Shown here: positions 26,325-34,032 of the stretch, in pieces
Layout: every line of letters starts with the position of its first letter
Position numbering within the stretch: the first letter of the stretch is position 1
Notes under the pieces: model-generated
Database searches by the model: none
What the model saw: only the letters and a program-made list of their open reading frames with translations
What the model was told of the DNA's origin: nothing
Origin: Lewinellaceae bacterium
Lineage (GTDB): Bacteria; Bacteroidota; Bacteroidia; Chitinophagales; Saprospiraceae
Assembly: GCA_020636135.1 (NCBI GenBank)
Contig: JACJYK010000002.1
Location: 825,501-889,500 of the forward strand
DNA length: 64,000 bases
Direction: 5' to 3'
Program-made: the position numbers and the translations under genes

Positions 26325-27566
26325 TCAGGCTGCCCGCAATTTACTGAGCTTCGAGCCACGCAATTTTTCTTCGGCATAGGCACGGTCAATCACCAGCTTC
26401 GGAACATCCTTGCGGCCGGGAAGATCGTACATGGCATCCGTCATGATGGCTTCGCAGATCGACCTCAGTCCCCGGGCTCCCAATTTAAAATCCAGGGCTT
26501 TCTCAGCTATGAAGTCCAGTGCATCCGGAGCGATTTCCAGTTCAATATTCTCCAGGGCAAATAATTTGATGTACTGCTTGACCAGAGAATTCTTAGGCTC
26601 GGTAAGGATGCGCATCAGGGCCTCTTTGTCCAGCGGTTCCAGGAAGGTCAGCACCGGCAGGCGGCCGATCAATTCCGGGATCAGTCCGTACGATTTAAGA
26701 TCCTGATGGTTGACGTATTGCAGCAGATTGTCGCGATCGATGCGTTCTTTTTCTTCGACGGAAAACCCGATCACCTGCGTATTCAGCCGGCGTGCGATGA
26801 TCTTTTCGATACCATCAAAGGCGCCTCCGCAGATGAAAAGAATGTTTTGGGTGTTTACCGAGATCAGTTTTTGCTCCGGGTGTTTGCGTCCACCCTGGGG
26901 AGGTACGTTGACCTCAGTTCCTTCCAGCATCTTCAGCAGGGCCTGTTGTACCCCTTCTCCCGAGACATCGCGGGTGATTGAAGGGTTATCGGTCTTACGG
27001 GCGATCTTGTCAATCTCGTCGATATAGACAATGCCTTTCTCTGCCGATTCAACATCATAGTTGCAGGCCTGGAGGAGGCGGCTGAGCATGGATTCGACAT
27101 CTTCGCCAACATACCCGGCTTCGGTGAAGACGGTCGCGTCAACGATGGCAAAGGGTACTTTCAGAAATTTGGCTATGGTGCGTGCCAGTAAGGTCTTTCC
27201 GGTACCGGTATGGCCGATGAAGAGGATGTTGGATTTTTCAATCTCCACATCGTTCATTTCGGTATTTTGTTTGAGCCGTTTATAATGGTTGTAAACGGCG
27301 ACCGACAGGTATTTTTTAGCATCATCCTGACCGATGACATATTGGTCCAGATGATCTTTGATTTGCTGTGGGGTTACCTTATCCGGAAGGCGGTATTTGC
27401 TAGCTCCGGACTTCCGGTTCAGATGAAGTTCTTCTTCAATGATCTCTTTGGCCTGGTCCACACAGATCTCACAGATATGGCCATCGATTCCGGCGATCAG
27501 GATCAGGGCTTCGTTTTTATCCCGTCCGCAAAATGAACACCGGTAGTTTTCATTACTTCCTTTCAT
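26325..27566 (-). CDS. clpX: ATP-dependent Clp protease ATP-binding subunit ClpX
   Basis: ClpX unfolds tagged substrates and feeds them to ClpP. The 413-residue protein begins with the zinc-binding domain (CSFCGRDKNE at residues 10-19 and CEICV). The AAA+ module follows with Walker A GHTGTGKT, Walker B IVYIDEIDKIA, the pore loop GYVGEDVES and sensor regions GGAFDGIEKII and GARGLRSICE. It lies downstream of clpP on the same strand, but a strong hairpin terminator stands between them. Confidence 0.97.
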   Translation of the reverse strand: MKGSNENYRCSFCGRDKNEALILIAGIDGHICEICVDQAKEIIEEELHLNRKSGASKYRLPDKVTPQQIKDHLDQYVIGQDDAKKYLSVAVYNHYKRLKQNTEMNDVEIEKSNILFIGHTGTGKTLLARTIAKFLKVPFAIVDATVFTEAGYVGEDVESMLSRLLQACNYDVESAEKGIVYIDEIDKIARKTDNPSITRDVSGEGVQQALLKMLEGTEVNVPPQGGRKHPEQKLISVNTQNILFICGGAFDGIEKIIARRLNTQVIGFSVEEKERIDRDNLLQYVNHQDLKSYGLIPELIGRLPVLTFLEPLDKEALMRILTEPKNSLVKQYIKLFALENIELEIAPDALDFIAEKALDFKLGARGLRSICEAIMTDAMYDLPGRKDVPKLVIDRAYAEEKLRGSKLSKLRAA

Positions 27567-27636
27567 GAGGTTTCTTTAAGCATGTGGCATCGATCGGATA
27601 ACCACAAGCATAACGTCAAAGGATTAAAGATAGTTA

Positions 27637-27681
27637 CAAAAAAGGGTTAAAGCGTGTCGTCAGGCCTCTTTAACCCTTTTA
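27637..27681 (-). terminator. Rho-independent terminator between clpP and clpX
   Basis: On the minus strand AAAAGGGTTAAAG pairs with CTTTAACCCTTTT around a 15-nt loop and is followed by T. It should uncouple clpX from clpP, or make read-through conditional. Confidence 0.75.
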
Positions 27682-27711
27682 GCGATGCAAATTGGATACC
27701 AAAAAAAATAA

Positions 27712-28404
27712 TTATTTGGCATCCGAAGTACGGATGAGCACTTCGTCAACCAATCCGTATTCTTTGGCTTCGGTAGCTGTCATCCAGTTGTCCCGGTCAC
27801 AATCCTCCTCGATCTTATCGTAGGGCTGTCCGGTATGATTCGCCATAATCTCGTACAACTCTTTTTTCATGGATTTAATCAGGTTGTATGAAATCTCCAT
27901 GTCGGTAAACTGACCCTGCATGCCTCCCGATGGCTGGTGAATCATCACCCGGGCGTGTTTCAGGCAGGTTCGTTTTCCTTTAGTCCCTGCACAGAGCAGG
28001 ACCGCGCCCATGGAGGCGGCAAGTCCAACGCAGATGGTTCCGATGTCCGGAGCCACATATTGCATGGTGTCATAGATGCCCATGCCGGCGATGACCGAGC
28101 CGCCAGGGCTGTTGATGAACATCTGGACATCGCGTTTCGGATCCGTTGATTCGAGAAACAGCAGCTGTGCCTGAACGACATTGGCTACATAATCGTTGAC
28201 CGGAACCCCCATGAAGATGATGCGATCCATCATCAACCGGGAGAAGACATCCATGCCGACAATATTCAGCTGGCGCTCCTCAATAACCTGTGGGGTAAAG
28301 CCGGTAATTTGCGGTGCGGATGCCTGCATGTAATGCTCCAGGTGCATGGAGTTCATGCCCAGGTGCTTGGTAGCATACCGCATAAATTCATCTTTCGGAA
28401 ACAT
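27712..28404 (-). CDS. clpP: ATP-dependent Clp protease proteolytic subunit ClpP
   Basis: ClpP is the serine peptidase chamber that degrades proteins delivered by ClpX. The catalytic triad is visible: Ser in GLAASMGAVLL, His in RVMIHQPSGG and Asp in EEDCDRDNW. The start at 28404 gives 230 residues and is chosen because a strong AAGGAG lies 6 bp upstream; an in-frame ATG at 28455 would add 17 unlike residues and overlap the -7 box. Trigger factor is upstream and clpX downstream, the common tig-clpP-clpX order. Confidence 0.96.
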   Translation of the reverse strand: MFPKDEFMRYATKHLGMNSMHLEHYMQASAPQITGFTPQVIEERQLNIVGMDVFSRLMMDRIIFMGVPVNDYVANVVQAQLLFLESTDPKRDVQMFINSPGGSVIAGMGIYDTMQYVAPDIGTICVGLAASMGAVLLCAGTKGKRTCLKHARVMIHQPSGGMQGQFTDMEISYNLIKSMKKELYEIMANHTGQPYDKIEEDCDRDNWMTATEAKEYGLVDEVLIRTSDAK

Positions 28405-28410
28405 ATTATA

Positions 28411-28416
28411 CTCCTT
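28411..28416 (-). promoter_or_regulatory. Strong Shine-Dalgarno site of clpP
   Basis: On the minus strand AAGGAG stands 6 nt before the clpP ATG. This is notable because Bacteroidota ribosomes normally make little use of such sites and I see almost none in front of other genes here. It decides the clpP start. Confidence 0.6.
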
Positions 28417-28444
28417 TTTAGATCGTGTATTAACAGTGGATAAA

Positions 28445-28452
28445 CAAAGATA
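28445..28452 (-). promoter_or_regulatory. -7 promoter element of clpP
   Basis: On the minus strand this reads TATCTTTG, an exact TAnnTTTG match, 41 bp before the clpP ATG. It suggests clpP is transcribed apart from tig. Confidence 0.5.
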
Positions 28453-28532
28453 CACGTCAAAAGATTTAATGAATCACCATCGCTGGAAAAGATCGGCGAA
28501 TAAAATGCCGCCTGGATAGAAGAAGCCAGTCC

Positions 28533-29942
28533 TTATTCTTCCTCTTCAGCCAGCGCTTGCAGCTGATTGGCATTAGCTGCCTGGCGAGCTTCTTCCATGA
28601 TCTTCAGGAAAGCATCTTTTTCGATGGACTTCTCGGTTACAGTGATCTCTTCTGCAAGTTTTTCAAACAATTTATCGTAGAGCAGATCATCGTAAACTTT
28701 TTCGACCTGCTTGCGCTCACTCATCATCTGATTCACCATACGATCCATGAACTCTTCACCGGGGTCGTATCCTGAAAAATATCCGCGGATCTGCTGGCGG
28801 AACTGGTTGCGAATCTCGTCGGCTTCCACTTTCAGGTCAAAACCTTTGATCAGGCGATTACGGATGATGGTCCAGATCAGGTTCTTGCGAAACCCATCAA
28901 ATTCGTCATCGATTTGTTGCTGGGTCAGGTTTTCATTGGTAACCAGTAGCCATCTTCTCAGGAAGGCATCGGGCATTTCTGGCGTGTTGTTTTCCAGTAA
29001 GCGATCCTGGATGTCCCGGAACAATAAGGCTTCTGCCTGCCGGTCGTACATGCCACTGATGGATTTTTCGATGAAAGCCCTGGCTTCTTCCTCGGTTGCT
29101 ATTTCCTGCCCGGGAAATGCTTTGTCAAAGAAATCCTTGTCCAGGTCAGCCAGCTCCTGCCGCTTGATCTTGACGATCTTGCCTTCAAAGAAGTGGCCGA
29201 TATTCTTGTCTTCATCTTCATCCAGGTTGAGCAGGTATTTGCGAACGTATTTCTCGTCTTTGTCTTTCTCCAGCTCGTAGATGTCAAAACGGAATGTGTC
29301 ATTCAGTTTCAGGGACTTGACTTTTTCGCGTCGATCATCGTTGAGGTCAGAAACAAAGGTAGAAAAGGCGGTTTCCCAGCCTTTTTCCTTTAGCGTTTCG
29401 CCATCCAGTTCTTTTGCTTCAATTTCGAGAATATCATCGTCCTCAATACCTTCCTGGACTTCGGCATATTGCCCAAGCTGTTTGCGTACGCGGGTTAATT
29501 CCGCATCCACCTCTGATGCCGGGATGCTGACGCGGTATTTGCTGTAAGCATCCTGACCTTTGATACCCTGAATTTCAAAGGTCGGTGCCAGGCCGATCTC
29601 AAATTCATATTCCAGTTTCTGGGGAGCGTTGACGTCCAGATGGTTTTCTTTTTCTCTTTCCGTAGGGATCGGCTGGCCCAGGAGGTCAAGTTTTTCGGTT
29701 TCCAGGTATTCGTAGAGGGAGGCTTCCAGTTTTTTGTGTACTACCTCGGCCATCAGGGACTTGCCGACCATTTTTTTCACAAAACCCATTGGCGTTTTGC
29801 CTTTGCGGAAACCTTTAAAGGCAGCTTTTTGCCGGTACTTTCGCAGTTCACTTTCAAATTCTGACAGGTAGTCTGCCGTTTCCATTTCAATTTGGATGAC
29901 TTCAGTGAGTGGCTGTGAAGCAGCGCTGCGTGAGATTTTCAT
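28533..29942 (-). CDS. tig: Trigger factor
   Basis: Trigger factor is a ribosome-bound chaperone that meets nascent chains. The 469-residue protein starts with the ribosome-binding domain and its signature, KGFRKGKTPMGFV. A charged region in the position of the FKBP-like prolyl isomerase domain follows, then the long helical C-terminal domain (FLRRWLLVTNENLTQQ and onward), ending in an acidic EEEE tail. The isomerase segment is poorly conserved, as is usual in Bacteroidota. A tRNA-Leu gene lies immediately upstream on the same strand. Confidence 0.93.
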   Translation of the reverse strand: MKISRSAASQPLTEVIQIEMETADYLSEFESELRKYRQKAAFKGFRKGKTPMGFVKKMVGKSLMAEVVHKKLEASLYEYLETEKLDLLGQPIPTEREKENHLDVNAPQKLEYEFEIGLAPTFEIQGIKGQDAYSKYRVSIPASEVDAELTRVRKQLGQYAEVQEGIEDDDILEIEAKELDGETLKEKGWETAFSTFVSDLNDDRREKVKSLKLNDTFRFDIYELEKDKDEKYVRKYLLNLDEDEDKNIGHFFEGKIVKIKRQELADLDKDFFDKAFPGQEIATEEEARAFIEKSISGMYDRQAEALLFRDIQDRLLENNTPEMPDAFLRRWLLVTNENLTQQQIDDEFDGFRKNLIWTIIRNRLIKGFDLKVEADEIRNQFRQQIRGYFSGYDPGEEFMDRMVNQMMSERKQVEKVYDDLLYDKLFEKLAEEITVTEKSIEKDAFLKIMEEARQAANANQLQALAEEEE

Positions 29943-29997
29943 AAAACACCTGGATTTAAGGTACTTCGGAGGAAGTCCTTTTTTAATGTTAACTGAG

Positions 29998-30079
29998 TAC
30001 GGGTGGAGGGACTCGAACCCCCACGCCTTGCGGCACTAGATCCTAAGTCTAGCGCGTCTACCAATTTCGCCACACCCGC
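29998..30079 (-). tRNA. tRNA-Leu (anticodon UAG)
   Basis: On the minus strand the 82-nt RNA has acceptor arms GCGGGTG and CACCCGT, the D-arm GCGAAATTGGTAGAC, and an anticodon loop CTTAGGA with UAG at positions 34-36. A long leucine-type variable arm (TGCCGCAAGGCG) and the T-loop GGTTCGAGTCC complete it. CCA is not encoded. It reads CUA and, by wobble, other CUN codons. Confidence 0.96.
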
Positions 30080-30150
30080 AGTTCTTTGACTTTTATGCAA
30101 TCCTGGCCCTTAAACCAGGGTACTTTCGACCGCTTTTGTCAAAAGGAATG

Positions 30151-30158
30151 CAAAGATA
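30151..30158 (-). promoter_or_regulatory. -7 promoter element upstream of tRNA-Leu and tig
   Basis: On the minus strand TATCTTTG matches TAnnTTTG exactly, 72 nt upstream of the mature tRNA 5' end. The next gene on this strand after the tRNA is tig, so one transcript may carry both. The 277-bp gap 30080-30356 holds nothing else I can identify. Confidence 0.4.
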
Positions 30159-30356
30159 CGATGATTATTGTAATATCTGAGTGCCATCATCAGGCTTTTT
30201 TGGGTATAAAATGTTTGTATCCGGATTCCTTTCATTCTTCGGGGAACAGATGGTTGTGTCCATGCGTTTAATACCTGAATGAACCTGGTAAATCGCACAT
30301 TAATCAGGGGAATCACTATTTTGTATCTTTTTAGAACTTAAGGGTGGTAGCCAAGC

Positions 30357-32582
30357 ATGGAAGAAGTATTGTTATATACTGATGCAGACCGGGTGTTGAT
30401 CCAGCGCGCCTACCGCAAGCTTTTGCGTACCATCAACAAAAAAGCTACCCAGGAGGACCGCGCCGATATCCGCCGTGCCTATGAGATGGCTGTAGAAGCC
30501 CATGCGCGTCAGAGGCGTAAGTCCGGCGAGCCCTATATACTCCATCCCATCGAAGTTGCCCGGATCTGCGTAGAAGAGATTGGTCTGGGACCCACCGCGG
30601 TCGTCTGTGCTTTGCTGCACGATGTGGTGGAAGATACCGAAGTCTCCCTCCCGGAGGTGCGCAAAGAATTTGGCAACAAGATCGCGATGATCGTTGACGG
30701 CCTTACCAAACTGGATGGCCTCTACAACGTGGAGAGCCCGCAAGCCGAAAACTTCAAGAAGGTCGTAAGTACATTGGTGCAGGATGTCCGCGTCGTGCTG
30801 ATCAAAATGGCTGACCGCCTCCACAACCTGCGGACCATTGACTCAATGCCCCGGCAAAAGCAGTTGAAGATTGCGGCCGAGACCAGCTACATTTATTCGC
30901 CCCTGGCACACCGGTTGGGGTTGTATAACATCAAAACCGAATTTCAGGATATCTGTCTCCGCATTATGGAACCGGAGATCTACCAGGAGATCGCTGATAA
31001 GCTGGAGGATTCAAAGAAACAACGCGACCGTTACATCAACGAGTTCATCAAACCGTTGCGCAAAGCACTCGATGCCTTAAAGGTTCCCTACCGCATCAAC
31101 GGCCGACCTAAATCCATCTCGTCCATCCTGAACAAGATCCGGACGAAAAAGGTACCCTTCGAGGAGATCTTTGACCTGTACGCCATTCGTATCATCGTGG
31201 ATGTTTCGCCGGAACGTGAAAAATCCATCTGCTGGCAGGTCTATTCCATTGTCACCGATGTGCACACTCCTGTGCCTGAGCGACTGAAGGACTGGATAAC
31301 CACTCCCAAATCCAATGGGTATGAATCCCTGCACACCACCGTGATCGGCCCGAAAGGAAGGTTTGTGGAAGTGCAGATCCGGTCGGAGCGAATGGATGAG
31401 ATTTCCGAGCGTGGTTTCGCCGCCCACTGGAAATACAAGGGTGTACAGAAAATGCATAACCTGTACGAAAGCTGGCTGGATAACATCCGCGAAATACTGG
31501 ATAGTCCGCATACCGATGCGCTGGAGTTCATTAACGACTTCAAGACCAGCCTCTTCAATGAAGAAGTCTACGTCTATACGCCAAAGGGTGAAATGAAAAT
31601 CTATCCCAAAGGCGCTACGGCACTTGATTTTGCTTTTGGTATCCACTCCGATGTCGGGTCCCACTGTGTAGCCATTAAGGTCAACAACAAGTTGGTCCCC
31701 ATGGGTTACAAACTGGTGAACGGGGATCAGTTGCAGGTCATCACCGGTAAAAATCAAAAGCCATCCGAAGACTGGCTGAAACTGGTGGCCACCGGAAAGG
31801 CAAAAGCCAAGATCCGGCAGTCGCTTAAAGAAGAAAAAAGGCAAAAAGGCGAATACGGTAAGGAAGCCCTCGAACGCAAACTGCGGAATATGAAAGCGGA
31901 GTTTGAGGATAACCTTGACTTACTGGTCAAATTCTTCGGCTTTAAATCCCGCATGGACCTGTATTTCGCCATCGCCACCGAGAGTATAAACCTCAACGAT
32001 TTGCGTCAGTTTGAGGTCGAGGGAGGAAAACTGGTACAGCGAAAACCGGAAGTCACGGTCAAGCAGGCCGTAATACCGCCTCCACCGGAACCCCGGGAGG
32101 TGAACGGAGCAGTACGCGGTGTACCTAAACTGATCATCAAAGGTGAGCCCGGAGAAGTTTATAACTACAAATTTGCCACCTGCTGCGAACCGGTCATGGG
32201 TGATGACATCTTTGGCTACATCACCATCAATGATGGTCTGAAGATACACCGGACCACCTGTCCGAATGCCATGCACCTGATGGCCAATTACGGCTACCGC
32301 ATCGTCAAGGCGGAATGGGTGTACACTCAAAACACCTCCTATACTGTCGAGCTGGTTATCACCGGTATCGATGACGGACCGGGTGTTATCGAACGCATCT
32401 CCCACCTGATCTCTTCAACTTTAGGACTAAATATCCGTTCCTTTACTATCACCGGTAGTGAAGGCTTTTTCGAAGGACGGGTTTCGGTGATCGTGAATAA
32501 CATCGATCAGGTCAATCACGCCATCATTACCTTAAAGAAAATGCCGGGCATCTCCAATGTCATTCGCTCGGAAACCAACTGA
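30357..32582 (+). CDS. spoT: Bifunctional (p)ppGpp synthetase/hydrolase (RelA/SpoT homologue)
   Basis: This enzyme makes and degrades (p)ppGpp, the stringent-response alarmone. The 741-residue protein has a hydrolase HD domain with LLHDVVEDTEV (His near residue 88) and a synthetase domain with TTPKSNGYESLHTTVIGP. Both look intact. A TGS domain (VYVYTPKGEMKIYPKGATALDFAF) and, after a Cys-containing zinc-finger-like segment (KFATCCEPVMGDDIFGYI), a C-terminal ACT domain follow. The full length and both catalytic motifs point to the bifunctional Rel/SpoT type. The Fur-family gene starts one base after its stop. Confidence 0.95.
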   Translation: MEEVLLYTDADRVLIQRAYRKLLRTINKKATQEDRADIRRAYEMAVEAHARQRRKSGEPYILHPIEVARICVEEIGLGPTAVVCALLHDVVEDTEVSLPEVRKEFGNKIAMIVDGLTKLDGLYNVESPQAENFKKVVSTLVQDVRVVLIKMADRLHNLRTIDSMPRQKQLKIAAETSYIYSPLAHRLGLYNIKTEFQDICLRIMEPEIYQEIADKLEDSKKQRDRYINEFIKPLRKALDALKVPYRINGRPKSISSILNKIRTKKVPFEEIFDLYAIRIIVDVSPEREKSICWQVYSIVTDVHTPVPERLKDWITTPKSNGYESLHTTVIGPKGRFVEVQIRSERMDEISERGFAAHWKYKGVQKMHNLYESWLDNIREILDSPHTDALEFINDFKTSLFNEEVYVYTPKGEMKIYPKGATALDFAFGIHSDVGSHCVAIKVNNKLVPMGYKLVNGDQLQVITGKNQKPSEDWLKLVATGKAKAKIRQSLKEEKRQKGEYGKEALERKLRNMKAEFEDNLDLLVKFFGFKSRMDLYFAIATESINLNDLRQFEVEGGKLVQRKPEVTVKQAVIPPPPEPREVNGAVRGVPKLIIKGEPGEVYNYKFATCCEPVMGDDIFGYITINDGLKIHRTTCPNAMHLMANYGYRIVKAEWVYTQNTSYTVELVITGIDDGPGVIERISHLISSTLGLNIRSFTITGSEGFFEGRVSVIVNNIDQVNHAIITLKKMPGISNVIRSETN

Positions 32583-32583
32583 A

Positions 32584-33090
32584 ATGGATAATCCACAGCA
32601 TATCGAACAGATCATCCGGGAGGTAAAGAACATCTTCTCAGCCCATCTTGAACAGCAGGGTCTGCGCAAGACCCCTGAACGTTATGCCATTCTGGAGGAG
32701 ATCTACCGGCGCACCGATCATTTTGACGCAGAAGCGTTGTATATCCATATGAAAACCCAGAAGTACCGGGTTAGCCGTGCGACTGTATACAATACCCTGG
32801 AACTACTGGTGACCTGCGATCTGGTTAAAAAACACCAGTTTGGTAAGAACCTCACCCAGTATGAGAAATCCTATGGTTTTAAGCAACATGATCATCTCAT
32901 TTGCGTAGACTGCGGCAAGGTCCTCGAGTTCTGTGACCCCCGGGTACAGCAGATCAAGGATATGATGGGCTCGCTACTTCACTTTTCCGTCACGCATCAT
33001 GCACTGAACCTTTATGGTAAATGTGCCGGTGCGTGTGAAAAGAGCATCAACCCGGAGGGGGCATCCAAAGCTCGGGAAACTTCATCTTGA
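32584..33090 (+). CDS. Fur-family transcriptional repressor
   Basis: Fur-family proteins are metal- or peroxide-responsive repressors. The 168-residue product has the winged-helix DNA-binding half (RKTPERYAILEEIYR, HFDAEALYIHMK, SRATVYNTLELL). The dimerisation half follows, with HDHLICVDCGKVLEFCD and a second cysteine pair CAGAC for structural zinc. I start it at the ATG at 32584, one base after the spoT stop, because this gives the usual N-terminal helix. Whether it is Fur, PerR or Zur cannot be decided from sequence. It is surely cotranscribed with spoT. Confidence 0.9.
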   Translation: MDNPQHIEQIIREVKNIFSAHLEQQGLRKTPERYAILEEIYRRTDHFDAEALYIHMKTQKYRVSRATVYNTLELLVTCDLVKKHQFGKNLTQYEKSYGFKQHDHLICVDCGKVLEFCDPRVQQIKDMMGSLLHFSVTHHALNLYGKCAGACEKSINPEGASKARETSS

Positions 33091-33120
33091 ACAACCTTCC
33101 TGTCATTCCTTCCCATCAAT

Positions 33121-33146
33121 TCAACCTTCAACACTCAACCTTCAAC
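33121..33146. repeat. Short direct repeat in the fur-downstream spacer
   Basis: TCAACCTTCAAC occurs twice with a 2-bp spacer, followed by TTTTT. The surrounding 33091-33300 spacer is rich in CTT and CAA triplets and holds no gene. It lies exactly at the junction between the spoT-fur pair and the accessory cassette. Confidence 0.5.
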
Positions 33147-33300
33147 TTTTTAACGGACTGTCTACCTATTGTCTACCCTTTCAAATTGGATGTCCAGGCA
33201 TAATAATGCAACTTTGAATCAATTGCTGGCTTAAGTTAGGCACAGATTATCAATCGGTTGTGCTTTCAATGCCGGTATAGCTTCAAGTAAACCGGATTCT

Positions 33301-34023
33301 ATGAAAAACCTTCTTGTCCTCCTGATCATGCTTTCGGCGAGTTCCCTTATGGCTCAATTGATCGATGCGGAAGGCTCTTATTTTGGCCTGAAAGGTGGTG
33401 TCACCTATTCAGGTATTGACGAAATCAAAACCACCATCATCCGACCGGTCTTTCCGGAAGAAACGTATTCCACCCAATTGCAAAACCAATGGGGAGGGAC
33501 CGCTGGTCTTTTTTTCTATATGCAATTTGAAAATACATTCGTTGCGATACAGCCCGAAATACTCTACAGCATGTCCGGTGGCACCTTTAACTATAACGAT
33601 GTCAATGGTCTGCATTACACGATGGCATTTAATTACCAATACATCAATCTGGTACCCTACTTCAAAATATACCCTTTAAGCCAGTTGTCAGATGGACTGG
33701 CGGGGGTACATATCGGAGTTGGTCCGCAGCTTGGCATAAACATCACCAGCAATTCCATCCGGTACACCTCTAATTCGGAGGTCATCGGTCAGGACCTCCA
33801 GATCCAGCAGAACTTAAGGGAGGTACTCAAGGGGAAACCGGCATTTTCCATTGCTCTTGGGCTGGGCATTGAATGGCAGAATTTTCTTTTGGAAGGCCGC
33901 TACCAGCTTGGTCTTTCCGATGTCATCGAAACACAGGCCAATGGATACAATTTCATTGAGAATCCTAACCGTAACATGGCCTTTATGATTACGCTTGGAT
34001 ACGCCATTCCATTCAACCAATAA
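33301..34023 (+). CDS. Small outer-membrane beta-barrel protein (porin family)
   Basis: The 240-residue protein has a signal peptide (about 1-19, ending SLMAQ) followed by FGLKGGVTYSGI, the opening strand typical of the OMP_b-brl_2 family (PF13568). Amphipathic strands fill the rest (FVAIQPEILYSMSGGT, IGVGPQLGIN, FLLEGRYQLGLSDV) and the C-terminus is a strand, FMITLGYAIPF. It is probably an eight-stranded barrel. It is the first gene of the RHS cassette and is 9 bp from the next. In that setting it might anchor or export the larger proteins, but nothing in its sequence proves this. Confidence 0.8.
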   Translation: MKNLLVLLIMLSASSLMAQLIDAEGSYFGLKGGVTYSGIDEIKTTIIRPVFPEETYSTQLQNQWGGTAGLFFYMQFENTFVAIQPEILYSMSGGTFNYNDVNGLHYTMAFNYQYINLVPYFKIYPLSQLSDGLAGVHIGVGPQLGINITSNSIRYTSNSEVIGQDLQIQQNLREVLKGKPAFSIALGLGIEWQNFLLEGRYQLGLSDVIETQANGYNFIENPNRNMAFMITLGYAIPFNQ

Positions 34024-34032
34024 CCGGCAGAA

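Noticed and set aside
29961..29985. Hairpin followed by TTTTTT between tig and tRNA-Leu
   Set aside because: It would terminate plus-strand transcription, but no plus-strand gene precedes it, and its stem is short and interrupted.
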